NCBI GenBank assembly: GCA_019925095.2
Contig: CM034398.1
Span: 12,043,001-12,107,000, forward strand
Direction: 5' to 3'
Length of the DNA stretch: 64,000 bases
Origin: Dendrolimus kikuchii
Taxonomy: Eukaryota; Arthropoda; Insecta; Lepidoptera; Lasiocampidae
The position numbers and the translations under genes are program-made. The stretch's first letter is position 1. Every line of letters starts with the position of its first letter. Below the pieces are notes generated by a model. That model saw only the letters and a program-made list of their open reading frames with translations, was not told the DNA's origin and made no database searches. This document shows, piece after piece, positions 22,856-34,800 of this stretch.

Positions 22856-23884
22856 ATGTATGATAATATCCCGGATGCTGGCACCACGACTGAGTCTGTG
22901 ACCGACTCCGAGGAGTCAGTATCCGAGATCACCTTGGAAGAGATCGAATGGTCAATAAGAAGTCTGAAAAATGGAAAGGCAGCAAGAATCGATAGTGTGT
23001 CTGCTGAGATGATTAAATATGGCGGAACCTGCGTCCGGGACGCTTTCCTGTCCTTATGCAACTTGTGCTGGAGGACGGGAAAGGTTCTCAAGGATTGGAG
23101 GCGCGCTGTCATCGTGCCCTTGTATAAAGGCAAGGGGTCACGTATGGAGTGCGCCAGCTACAGGGCCATCAGTTTGATCAGCACAGCATCTAAAGTGTAT
23201 GCGAAGTTTATTGAAAAGAGAATGAGAGTGGTATCCGATCGATTACTGTGGGATGCACAAGGGGGCTTCAGTAATGGAAGGGGATGTATGGATCAAGTTT
23301 TCTTGCTCCGCAATATCGTAGAGAAACAGCTGGCTATGGGCCGGAAGGTTTTCTGCGGTTTTGTGGATCTAGAGAAAGCATTTGACAGGGTTGTGCGGAA
23401 GGACCTCTGGGACATATTGCCCGGATATGGGATTAATGGCCAATTGATGCGTGCTGTGCAGTCCACTTACGAGAACTTTATGGCATGCGTGCGGGTGGAT
23501 GGCAGCCTGTCGCCCTGGTTCGACGTCAATATGGTCGTCCGGCAGGGCTGCGTGCTGTCGGCTTTGCTATTCATCCTATACCTGGATGATTGTCTGCAGA
23601 GAATAAGATTGATGGATGTTGGGGTGCGGATGAGTGATCTAGTTGTAAGCACTTTGCTTTATGCGGATGATGCCGTGCTTTTAGCCGAATCGCCATCAGA
23701 ACTGCAAACACTACTCACAATGATAAAAGATGACTGTCAGGCGAGAGGCTTACATTTGAATGCGAAGAAAACAAAGGTTATGGTGTTTGAAATAGAAGAA
23801 ACCAGAACGAATGCAAGGATAATGGTAGATGATGTTATGCTGGAGCAAGTGCGTGAGTTTGTTATATCTTGGATATACCTTTAG
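22856..23884 (+). pseudogene. Reverse transcriptase domain (RTE-like LINE)
   Basis: A 342-codon open frame holds the RT motifs in order: NGKAARIDSVSAEMIKYGG (residues 39-57), GGFSNGRGCMDQVFLLR (136-152), motif A FVDLEKAFDR (169-178), motif B RQGCVLSALLF (229-239, Ala where Pro is usual), motif C YADD (269-272) and motif D LHLNAKKTKVMVF (299-311). The catalytic Asp residues are kept. The frame is broken upstream, where endonuclease sequence is missing or shifted, and stops at 23,884 before the C-terminal part. It is a dead copy, but fairly young judging by the intact RT core. Confidence 0.85.
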
Positions 23885-23953
23885 CAGGGATGGAAGATAC
23901 ACCGCTGATATAGAAAGAAGAGTGAATTTGGGGAATAGTGTGAATGGAGCGTT

Positions 23954-23968
23954 AGGTTAGGTTAGGCG
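23954..23968 (+). repeat. Three TTAGG units (insect telomere-type repeat)
   Basis: TTAGGTTAGGTTAGG lies just before the R1-clade insertion, inside the RTE-like coding sequence. It may be a local slippage expansion of one TTAGG that belongs to the host element; a telomeric origin is not implied. Confidence 0.7.
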
Positions 23969-23979
23969 CTAAGAACCTT

Positions 23980-24596
23980 CCGGATGGGACGCCGTCTCCT
24001 CCTTCTGCGAGCGCGTTATGCTTGCGAAGGAGGAGGCGGAACGGGAGCGTCAGCGCACATCACTGCTCCGCTCCCGCCAAAGGAGGACGCGTCGGCGCCG
24101 GAGGGCCAGCCAGGACCTTCGGCCACCGTAAGGGGGTGGCGCGGGTGGGGCCTCTTGGGGTATAGAGGTTCTCACTCACCTGCACATGCCGTCGAGATGG
24201 GGGCGTGGCGTGTTCCGCGCGCGCTCACCTCTCCTCCTGTGGGGCGAGTTACAGACCGCCCCACGCCTAGAGAGACTGAAGATGCCGGGGGTAAAGTAAG
24301 TCCCCCGGCAGTGGAAGAGGCCTCGCGGGGCCCACGCCTGCCAGGGCTGCGGAGAGGCCAGGTCATATACCCGTAGCCCTGGCATAAGGCGAAGGACGGA
24401 ACACCCAGGGGTTTTAGTGGGTATCCCTAACCGGGAGTGGCAATAGCATGGCACCAGTTCTGACTGGGCATGCTAGTGCCACCCCCGATCTGGCGAATCC
24501 CACACTAGGTCGCGAATTATCCCCCCAAGGTTCTGCCCTTGTCGCGGCTTAGTCCTCAATCGGATTTCCCCTGGTTAAAAAAAAAAAAAAAAAAAA
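23980..24596 (+). mobile_element. R1-clade LINE 3' fragment with poly(A) tail inserted in the RTE-like LINE
   Basis: The 617-bp GC-rich insert is flanked by exact 15-bp copies of GGCGCTAAGAACCTT (23,965-23,979 and 24,597-24,611). It ends in 20 A's (24,577-24,596). Its first 150 bases encode the end of an R1-clade ORF; the rest is 3' UTR. This is a textbook 5'-truncated target-primed insertion on the + strand. Confidence 0.85.
23982..24131 (+). pseudogene. C-terminal coding tail of an R1-clade retrotransposon
   Basis: Reading from 23982 gives GWDAVSSFCERVMLAKEEAE, then an Arg/Glu and RRRRR-rich tail ending DLRPP-stop (TAA 24129-24131). The VSSFCE.VM..KE.AER motif marks the end of R1/TRAS-type ORF2 proteins in my recollection. 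It is only about 50 residues of a protein of over 1000. A related tail lies on the minus strand at 28,733-28,843. Confidence 0.65.
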
Positions 24597-24644
24597 GGCG
24601 CTAAGAACCTTAGCCAGAAGGCCCAGCTTGCCATACACAACGCG

Positions 24645-25106
24645 GTGCTGGTACCTATGCTCACATATGGTAGCGAGAGTTGGGTATGGAAGAGGGAGCA
24701 TGAAAGTAGAGTAAACGCGGTCGAGATGCGAGCACTGCGCAAAATCTGCGGAGTGACGCTCGCGGATCGCGTTCGTAATACCGAAGTAAGAAAGATAGTT
24801 GGTCTGAAAGAGAGTGTCGGGGTGAAGGTAAGGAAAGGAATACTCCGGTGGTTCGGGCATTTGGAAAGAATGACTAAACAGATATACAATGCAAAAGTGG
24901 ATGGATGCAGAAGTCGTGGAAGGCTACGACACACCTTCCGTGATCAAATTGATCGTGTACTAGCAGAAGGTGATGTTAGGAGCCTTAAGAACAGACGAGC
25001 GTGCATGACGAGAGCTATGAATGTCAAAGAAGCAAGTGAGGTGTGTAAGAATAAACCTGAATGGCGCTCTGTTGTTCGTGGCTACCCCGCAAGGGAACTG
25101 GCGTGA
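24645..25106 (+). pseudogene. C-terminal part of the RTE-like reverse transcriptase
   Basis: The frame reads MLVPMLTYGSESWVWKREHE, NAVEMRALRKICGVTLADR, then GILRWFGHLERM, the conserved post-RT segment of this LINE group, and ends at TGA 25,104-25,106. It continues the protein of 22,856-23,884 on the other side of the nested insert. Confidence 0.8.
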
Positions 25107-25145
25107 AATTATGAATGTATGTAAAGATGCGACAATGATAATGAC

Positions 25146-25636
25146 GTTCAATATTGACGGATAACTCATGTGTATACACATTTCTCTGATTATACACCAA
25201 TGTAGCTAATCATTAGAGGAGTTATTTTTGAAAGCTATAAGCAAGTCCATTTACTTAATTACTATTTAATACAAACGCAGGTAGAGCAGGGGCTGCAGGG
25301 ACCTAATAAAAATCTGCAAATATGTTGCCAGACCGATATAATAAAAGTCGATTATCATTGTTATTTAGTCATTTATTCAACCATTTATAATAATTAATAA
25401 CTTAATCATATTTTAAATATATTTACATTTACTTTGCTTTGCATGAGGGAGTGTAGTGTACTAGCCGCTTCGAGATAACAAAAATCATAAAATGCCAAAT
25501 ATATTAATAAATACTTATATGGATATCATAATTTTACTGAATTAATTCCGGGTAGCGTTATCAGAGAGAAGTAACACTAGATTTTAATTGTTTAAGAAAT
25601 TAGTATGTATGAGATAAGTTTTTGTTTTTTGTTCTA
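25146..25636 (-). promoter_or_regulatory. 3' UTR region and candidate poly(A) signal of transporter gene A
   Basis: On the minus strand the first AATAAA after the stop codon of gene A is at 25,372-25,377 (TTTATT on +), giving a 3' UTR of about 280 nt. The remaining AT-rich sequence down to the LINE tail shows nothing else. Confidence 0.45.
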
Positions 25637-25804
25637 TCATCGCCGATATCCTCCGATTAGGCTTAATGCTAAATGATGAATCCAATTTTTACTCTTTAGT
25701 CGACGATCATATTTCGCATCACGTCTGAACTCGCGCCATTCCTCACGTTTCTGAGTATCACTGGGTCCATAAGTATCTTTCTTACGGAATACCTGTTTCA
25801 CGGT
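25637..25804 (-). CDS. Gene A exon 14: cytoplasmic C-tail and stop
   Basis: Acceptor TTTTTACAG precedes the phase-0 exon; residues 582-636 then TGA (25637-25639). It begins [20 protein letters not shown] and ends LSLIGGYRR. Gene B ends similarly (LTGLYRRHL), so the short hydrophobic/basic end is conserved between the paralogues. No PDZ ligand is evident. Confidence 0.85.
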   Translation of the reverse strand, partial: TVKQVFRKKDTYGPSDTQKREEWREFRRDAKYDRRLKSKNWIHHLALSLIGGYRR

Positions 25805-28800
25805 CTGTAAAAATAGTGTGGCTTATAGTTTCAGTAAGTAAAATAAGCGGTGTCAGTCAATTAATGCCATCATAATTTTGGTAATTACGTAAAGAAAAGA
25901 CCGCTTTTCAATACAATATGAACGACATCTACTGATATTAACTAGAAGGTTAAAGACCATTTTTAAACTTCTCATTTGGAAAATATAAACTGGCTAAAAC
26001 TGCATCGAAAGTAAATCACCCTTAACGTCAAGTGACTTATTTAAAACCTTTTAAAAGTTTACGGTTAGGAAAATTTGAAGATTAAGGCAAATATCGAATA
26101 ATACGCATAAATCCATACCCCAATGAAATCACCAGTTCTGAGTTTCCACATAGTAATGCCAATAAATAGTGGGATCAAAGCAACACCAATATATTGAAGA
26201 GCATTTCCAGCAACTGAAATGATTTAAAAAAATGTTAATACAACTATGTAAATATTTCGTATTGGTTACAGATTAAACTACTTGTTTAAAATGTTAATAA
26301 TTCAATGAGCGGATAAGAATGAAAACAAATAAGCTATATTAATTAAAGTTATTGAAATGACAGAGTGGTTAGAAACTAACAAATTTTTACTTACGAACTA
26401 TTCCAACTATTAACAATAATGATTGATACTTTAAAATTAAAGATATTCAAAGTACATACTGTAAGCTTCTCTTGGGTATACGTAAGTTCCACCAAATAAC
26501 AGAGCTTCAGTTGTTATCAATGCATATATAAATACTGTGATCATCATAGCAGGCGTGACGATGGCCCAACAGATTCTCCAATAAAATGAGGGATTCATTC
26601 CAAGCATGAATTCAATATCCAAACATAGATTTTCCAAACCTGTAAATAAAAAAATAACATTATAGCCATTTCGATCATTATATTATATTAAGGGCAAAAA
26701 AGTAATAAATGTATTGAATGGAATTGATTATTAACTATAGGTTCTTACCGTAAATCCAAAATACTCCGATTGTTTCAGTAATGGCTGCAAACAATCTCAT
26801 GAAAGTGCCTCCGTAATAATCAACCAATTCCAAAATATATTGTCCGCCCTAAAATAGTATACAAAATCAGCAAACAAACAATACTTGACAAATTGAAAAA
26901 CTCAACTTTATCTACGAATGTATTTATTTTCAAACTCAAATTTTTAATGTATGGATCCAAAAAACACCTGGGCACTGTTAGTCATTAGAAATTAATATTT
27001 TAGTCCCAAAACATACCGCTGGTGGACTCATCCATTTAGGGATGTGGGTACCATATAAGCCACGCTTGTCCAAGTGAATTGGCGTCTTTCACACGTTGGT
27101 AACCTCTATGTAATGATTTCCTCGTGATGATTTTCTTTATCCTAGCAAAAATTACGTGATAAATATGGCAATATACACATTAGGCCAGTAAAACTATTTA
27201 GCCTTGCATGTTTTCCAAGATTCCAAACGTCATCATTGACTTGAGTCTAAGCTACTGTACAAACACGACAGTTAGAAGTAAATATACCTATTAAAATGTA
27301 TAATTACCGGTGTAACGTAAACGAGTCCCACAAGGAAACCAACGCTGCATGCGATTGCAGACATATAAATAGTAGGTACTCTTGGAAAAGCGTCCAATAA
27401 GATGGTGTTAACTGTTGAAAGCAGGGCCACACCGGAACCAATGCCGAGCACGGCCATCATCAAAAAGAATAATACTGCAAATAGCTAAAAAATATGTTTT
27501 TTTTTTTAAATTAAAATGACCTCTCCCACCTAAGAATCTTGAGTGACTAAATCCATGTTTTGATTTAGGTAGGTACTCAATTCAGGAACAACACAAAAAT
27601 ATTTCAAATAATTAAATCCCGTTAATATAGACACAATGAGATAGGTAGCTAACTCTTCATAATAAAAACATAACCACTTACTTGCGGCGCAAAGGGCGAT
27701 TGAGCAATGGCATCAGGGTAAGAGATGAATGCGAGACTGGTACCACCACTACCAATTACTTGATTAATATCGTCGTAACCCAACTGGTAGGCTAAGTTTC
27801 CTAGTACTCCGAAAATTGTAATTCCCGATATTAAGCTCGTGAAAGTATCGAGGGTAGTAACAATCATCGAGTCTCTGAAATAATTATATATTGGATAACT
27901 GTATGGACGTTACATGTACAAATATATCTGACATCATTGTCAACAAACAAAATGACAAATCGACAAACAAGCTAATAATAGATTCCCAAGCAAAAATTCT
28001 TACACTTTATTTTGATAACACAGGGGAATGTTTCTTCTTGCGACACACACACGGGTCGTGGATACGGGGGGAGACCAAACAGCGCCTAATACCGCCTGCA
28101 CGTGTGTGTGTAGGACTCTTGCAACTAACCGTGAACGGTTTCTCTTCTTCAGACTTCCACGTAGGGAAGAGGCCGACAAATTACTCACTAAAACTACCTG
28201 CGTCCCTATGAGGGAACGCACATAGTCAGAATGTCATTGGATATACGACGTAGTCAGTGCGCTGTGATGTTCTAGTGTGCCAAATTTGGTACTAAGCCCA
28301 GGGAAGCAGGGCCGTACCACTAAGTACAGTAGAGGTGATTCCACTGACATCCCGTAAACAGTGACCCTCTACCACGGAAGAAGAATATTACGCTTTTCTT
28401 TTGACGACGCAGAGGGAATACATTTCATACAATACCGGGCCCGGGGTTAGACCTTATATGGCGATATTAAGCGCGTCACGGCTTGTGTGAGACTCTGATA
28501 CAGACGTTCTCAATTATTCCACTAAACTCGAACCTGCGTCCCATGTGCTCGCGCTTGAGATGGAAGAAAATGCGGTTTCGAACGCAGTTACACCCGTGTT
28601 CATCTGCGCATCAAGGCCTTGATCACCCCGGGACAGAGTGGCCAACTCCACCAACAGAGATTACCGCATCCCACCGCATCCCCAAATGCTGGTGGATCCC
28701 TGTGATGGAATCACGGGAGAAGATTTTGCGCTTTATCTGCGTCTGCGGAGGCTGGACTGACGTCGGCGTCCGGGGGTCGCATGCACACCTCTCTCCCTCA

Positions 28801-31800
28801 ATCGTTCGGCAGCCTCCTTGCGAGACATTACTGCCTCGCAGAAAACCTCTGTCCATAATAGTCGCCGCTGTGGAGCATGGCCTTAACCAAAACTCCCAGC
28901 GAGTCGATCAGCCCTACTATGGCCTCGAGCTAAAAGTAACTAAATAAAAAAATCGAATTCCAATGTGAGTTCTTCAATGATCGATAGCAAAATTTATGTA
29001 ATAAAATATGTGATATCTTTTATCCCGGGAATCCCGCGGGAATTTTCCTGAGAGCGGTTTATAGTAGTTCGTTCGTTCGTGTCGAGTCGTCGTGTGTGTG
29101 TGCATAAAAATCAGCTTATTCCGTCACAGTTTCTACTAAAACTAAGCTTACATTCTTTTTTAAATGCTACTGTATTTTGTGTCCCGGGAATCCCGCGGGA
29201 ATTCCAAGTCAAGCGTGGATGAAGTCGCGGGCATATCCTAGTAGAAGAGCTATATTATTAAATTTAATAGAAATATTGAAACTTGTCGCTTTAAGTTATT
29301 GTAATGTTTATCTTTGTTTCTAACTTACATAGGTGTTTTACTTAAGTTACACATTCAAAATTTATTGTATTAAATCAGAGCCTGAAATAAGAAATCAATT
29401 ACTGCTATTTAAAGCTAATGGGCCTAGAAAAAATGGCCTTGAAGAGCACACACAGCATATTTATACAAACTTCAAACTAAACAATATCACTAACCTATAC
29501 ACATTTTGCGAAAATTTGTTGTATGACGAAAACATGATAAGCGCCCCAGAGCAAACTGAGAGTGAAAAGAAGACTTGCGTAACGGCAGCATACCATACCT
29601 GGATATAAAGAAAATGGATTAAAACCTATAGTAGAATAAAATCTAATTTTGATACAACAAATTAACAAAAATATAAACTTACGCTAATTTCCGTGATACG
29701 ATTCCAATCGGGTGTTATGAAAAACAGTATACCATCTCCGGCACCCGGTAATGTTACAGCCCTAAAAATAAAATACGTTAATTAAATTTTGGTAATTTCG
29801 GTTTAGCATGGAAGATACTTATCTATTATTTTCAATTTAAAATAGTAAGGACTTTCGATCTTTCACGGATTTAAACGATTAACAAGAATGAAACATTGCT
29901 TGGTTCAAACTTTTAGCTCAGCATCACGGATGTAATTTTTTTTAACAGTTAGCTACATATTTTACTAAGGGATTGTTATTCTTATATAATGTTCGTCTTC
30001 CATGCGCTTACTAAAGTTTTAATATGAAAAAATCCTTACCGAATCAGAAGTATTACCATGACGATATATGGAAAAATGGCCAGGAAATATGCTGCCTTCC
30101 CTGAACTTTTGACTCCACGGTAGACAATAACAAAAATAATAACCCACGATGCTAATAAATATAGCGTTAAATCCCACAACGGTGTACCTAAAATTATAAT
30201 ATTTATTTATTTATTTGTTACATATCCAACAGCTTAGAATATGCTATAAAGCATAGACAATAAACTCTGTTTAATAATATTCTCGCCAATTATTGCATAC
30301 TTTATACAGCTTACAATGTTTTTGTAGAAAAGCAAGCTCGCTTTTAAGAGTTCATGATAAGCTCTGATTGAAATGTAATTTGTCTATTAACATAATTCAT
30401 GTTGAAGTGTCCCCATATAGTATATATTTTATATTATATATATATGTTGGAATCAACCTCTTTACTTTTTATGTTTTGACGTTTCTCGTACTTCTTTTGT
30501 TTTTTCTTCACTCTATTTTTTTCCTGACATTGTACCGTATCGTTGTAAAATAAATACTAATATATTATGATAATTCTCTTGTTACTTCATGTCCACGTTA
30601 TAGTTTATACAGTTTACGTGCTCTCCACAACATAATATATTACTTAATAACTAAAAAATTATAATTTCAAATAATAAAATAAGCATTTAAAATAAGATAA
30701 AGATATTTATATTATATGTATATTTATAATATTCATATATATTATGCACAAATACAAACTATACATACATAAAAACTATAGAGGCCTTTCAAAGGCTTGT
30801 TGTTTGATATTAATGGTGCCGAATAAACATTTAAAATGTCATCCTAATTTCTCTAATATCTTTGATTTAAAAATTAGTTTTGAATGGTAGAAAATATCTG
30901 CTTCATTAAAAATTTTGTTATAAGTCACAGTAATAAGAGTAAGTAGATCATTTAAGCCATAATTAGTTCTGCTACAGGGCACGTGAAACAATTTGTTATG
31001 GCTAGGGCGTGTTTTGAGATTTGGCACTGCTAGGGATACTCATATAAAATTTAAAATGAATACAGTTTTGAGCCAAAATCCAAAAATTAATTTAATATTC
31101 CATTGTGAAACTCACCAATCCCATTTTCAATGCCGTCACTTTGGCGTAGTACAGTTCGGCTGTAATTGAAATAATTATTTCGAACATAATTATATTTTAT
31201 TGATAGCCAATGCGCCGGGTCTTGGAATAAAATTCTAGCAACCTTTTCAAGATAGAAATGTTATAAATGGTTTAAAGCATGCCATACAACCCGAGGATGA
31301 ACTCAATGAGCGCAGGACTCGCGGCAAGTCCTAGTTACCGTCACAGGAGGCCGCTGCAATCAATCAGGGGGGAAGTTACTATTCCCGTAGGTAGTAACTT
31401 CCCCCCCTGATTGTTGAAGTGGATCACTCTGCCACCGGGGGGCCCAGTATTGCCGAGCGTAGGGGCTTCACAGTGCAGTAACTCTGTTCCAAATCCCGAG
31501 ACGCCCCGTAAAAGCGCGGATACAGGGGTGCAGGTTTAGGTTTAGTAGGTAGTTCGGCGATCGGTTTCTCGCGACTGCTACTGTTTGAAGCTAGCGTGGA
31601 GTACCGATCGCTGAGAGTCCCACACACCCTCGATGCATGCTTCTGCGCTACATTAGGATCTTCCCCCGAAAAAAAAAGGAATCGCGGCGAATGCCAGACA
31701 GACATAATTATAGTATTTACTAAACATAACTCTTCTTAGTCTCGTGGAATATCTAAGGGAGGGCTCATGTAGAAAACTTATGCTCCCCCTGCTTTTGTAT

Positions 31801-34800
31801 TAAAGACATCTGATATGCTCTCGAGAGCCATCAAAGGCCTGTACAACTTCTAATGGTGGAAAGATACACAGCTATATTGTAAAACCCCTTTTTTTCTTAT
31901 TGTATGTATAAATTAAAAAGCGATGATTCCTTAGTGAATACGAAGTTTAACGTTGAATAATTGAATAATAAGTAGCCATTAATGTATAATCAATATTTAT
32001 CAGGTATACTTACGTAAAATACAATTCAGCGCTGCTTGTGGCGTTAACCATAGTTGGGCTTGCTGCCTCTCCCGAAGGAACGCAGTTATTCCATCCCGGT
32101 TGGCAGACTGACCAAGGCAGGGTTGCTTGGAAGCTCACGATCAGGTAGTATAGGCATAGCGCGATGATGGATACATAGTATGATAACACGTACGATGCTC
32201 CGAGGGCTTGCGCGTATCCAGTCCCTAAAAAATATATATTATTGGTTATAAATGTTCCTATGAAATAGGTACTAAAAATAAAAATAATTAAAATACAATA
32301 TAAACTTAAAACTAAACTACAAATTAAGCTATATTATGATGTTCCTAATATTCATATAAGATAAGATGTATACACGAACTAAAGTATCCAGCCAGCCAGG
32401 ATAGATTTATTGAGTAGGTAATTGCTGTTTCCTTGCAAATATCTACTTCCAGTAGTTTCCGGGAGATTCGGGCGATCAAAACTTTGTATTTAAAAAAATA
32501 CACCTGTATACTTAGTCATGTGCAAATCGATGCTTAATATCTTAGAACAATAACTTAGGTACGTATAGATCTCCAGTTATTGTTTTGAGCCTAAGAAGAT
32601 AAATGGTATAATCTTAGATCATATAAACGTCCAATGGGTATGATTGAAATTACACTGTGCAATTAGGCCTTTTAATTTGGACGTAGGTAATAGACACGGA
32701 CCTTAGTTTCTATTGGTCTATCCAATGTACTACGTTTCATAATTAAGTTTAATATACAAGTACGACCCCTCAGTATTTTTATGTTGACGGTAAATTAAAT
32801 ACTAGTATGTAGTACACTATTATCTAATTAAAATTTTATCTGATTAATCAATCGCCTTATTTTAAATCCATTATTCGATGGAGTCTATTTTGATTGAATA
32901 GGTACACCTACCTTTGATTACGGGCTTTTGATAATTCCGATGGCGAAGTATTTGTGACAACACTAAAACGTACCCGCCGCTCCGCTTTCATGTCATACAT
33001 AAATATTAAAATAAATGTCATAAGTAGATTTTAAATAATATTTCTAATTCGTATAAAAGTTTATATATTTCACGAGTTTAGATTAAGCATATTTTGTTTA
33101 TTAAGTGTAAGTTAAGTAGATATACATTTTTCAAATTTTAATCTCCCTCCTCTATTTGTTAGGTTAGGTAATATAGGTGTGATTTATATAATCCCTATTT
33201 ATCACACCGTAGACGTTGGGAGAACCGCGTGCACTGGGAGTATTGGACACGGGCTCCTCATTTCGGAGGAATGGACGTTTAAGCACCCGCCACGCTTCTT
33301 CAAGGCGAATTGCCCAAATTCACACGTAGATTATCTCCATGATATAGATTTATTCAAGATTTTTTTCTTCGCCATTAGCACATGGCAATCGTAGAACATG
33401 CATGTTAATTAAAATCGTCGATAATAATTTATCAAGCAGCGCGATCGACCTCGACTAATCCATTCTGCCATCCATCGATGCCATTAATCGATTATCGATT
33501 GATTGGTCTAGTAACACCCTAACGCTTTTTATTACGTGACGATTTCTGCCAGGTCGCCCTACTGGTCGCGTAATAGAACTTCGTTCCAGTAAGAAATGAG
33601 ACTGGAGAAAATATTACAGTAGGCTTTAACTTACTTATAAATAAACCAAGAAAAAAATCTCACTCACCTATCATTGCTGGAGAAAGAGCCCATATTTTCA
33701 CGCAATTACTACTGCTAAACTGTCCAAGTACTGTTTCCAAATAATACATAGGTTTACCAATGACCAGCAGTACGATAATGTATGGTATAAGGAAAGCTCC
33801 TCCTCCGTTTTGATAAGCTACGAATGGAAAACGCCAAACATTTCCAAGACCCACCGAAGTGGCTATGCATGACATAAGAAACTCAGTTTGGTTGTCCCAT
33901 GTAGGTCTCTGGCGTTCATTTTTTGGTTCCTCCTAAAAGTAAACTTGTTATATCAAGTTTGCTTATATGTATTGAATGTATGCTTTACGGGGAAATTTTT
34001 TATAAAATGGTGTTATTCAATGATTTCACTGGATCATGAAATGAACTGGAAAATCTGTATAAATAGCAAGCCAAATATACCTTGATTATTGAAATGAAAT
34101 ATTTATATTTATAAATATTTTTAGGGTAATTTGTTTGTAAGTTACGAAAAGGTATTCATGATCGTAATTATTCTTAATTTTCGACTATACGCAGGTACCA
34201 TAGTCGCGGAGCCCTAAAAATAGCGGTTTTCAATAATTTACAAATAACACTGGTTAGAGTAGATAATTGTTAAAAGACAGGAAAGGAGTTTGTATTAATA
34301 CATTTATATTCTCTATGCATACTGACTTTTAATGTAGTTTTTATCGGATTTATAAATTGAATAAGTAGCACATTATTCGTTATTCGTCACTATTTAGTTT
34401 AATTAAAATTGATCTTCACGAGGCTACTCTAGTTAAAACTTCAAATGCGTATACCACGAAAACTATTTCATATTCTGCAATATAATTACCAAAAATTAGT
34501 ACATTTATTTATCAAATTTCATCATAATCATTCTTCCCAAGACTATGAAGGAGGAACATACAAACTCATTTACACGTTTATATGTAAATGCAGATTATTT
34601 TTCCTATCTAGTCACGTGTAAAAGAAAATGATAAATACCTTTTTAAGTATTCTTTAATAGATAAAAAATATAGTTAATGTATAAAGATCGGAACACGCGA
34701 TAACGGCGTCAACTAAAATTAAGCAATAAAAAGCTTTATTAGTAATAAATTAAAGTAAAATCCATATTGTCATAAAGATAATATTTTTACTAATAGAGAT

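Larger units (their letters stand above)
22715..25145 (+). mobile_element. RTE-like non-LTR retrotransposon, 5' truncated, split by an R1-clade insertion
   Basis: Reverse-transcriptase and C-terminal coding parts flank a 617-bp foreign insert (23,980-24,596). The host element joins at GGAGCGTTAGG..CGCTAAGAACCTTAGCCAGA. After the stop at 25,106 a short ATG/GATAATGA-rich tail follows, in keeping with RTE-type 3' ends. The 5' end is uncertain; homology-like coding sequence begins near 22,720 with frameshifts. Confidence 0.75.

Noticed and set aside
23954..23968. Interstitial telomere
   Set aside because: Only three TTAGG units, within LINE coding sequence; slippage is enough.
24172..24454. Two minus-strand open frames in the GC-rich block
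   Set aside because: They lie antisense in the 3' UTR of the R1-clade insertion, bounded by target duplications.
26990..27130. Extra exon between gene A exons 10 and 11
   Set aside because: Exon 10 joins exon 11 in phase 0 exactly as in gene B, and the stretch has no open frame with splice sites.
29495..29598. Apparent 1-bp frameshift at the end of gene A exon 8 (TM6), suggesting a pseudogene
   Set aside because: A recount of the T run gave AACAAATTTTCGCAAAATGT; the frame is intact and matches gene B.
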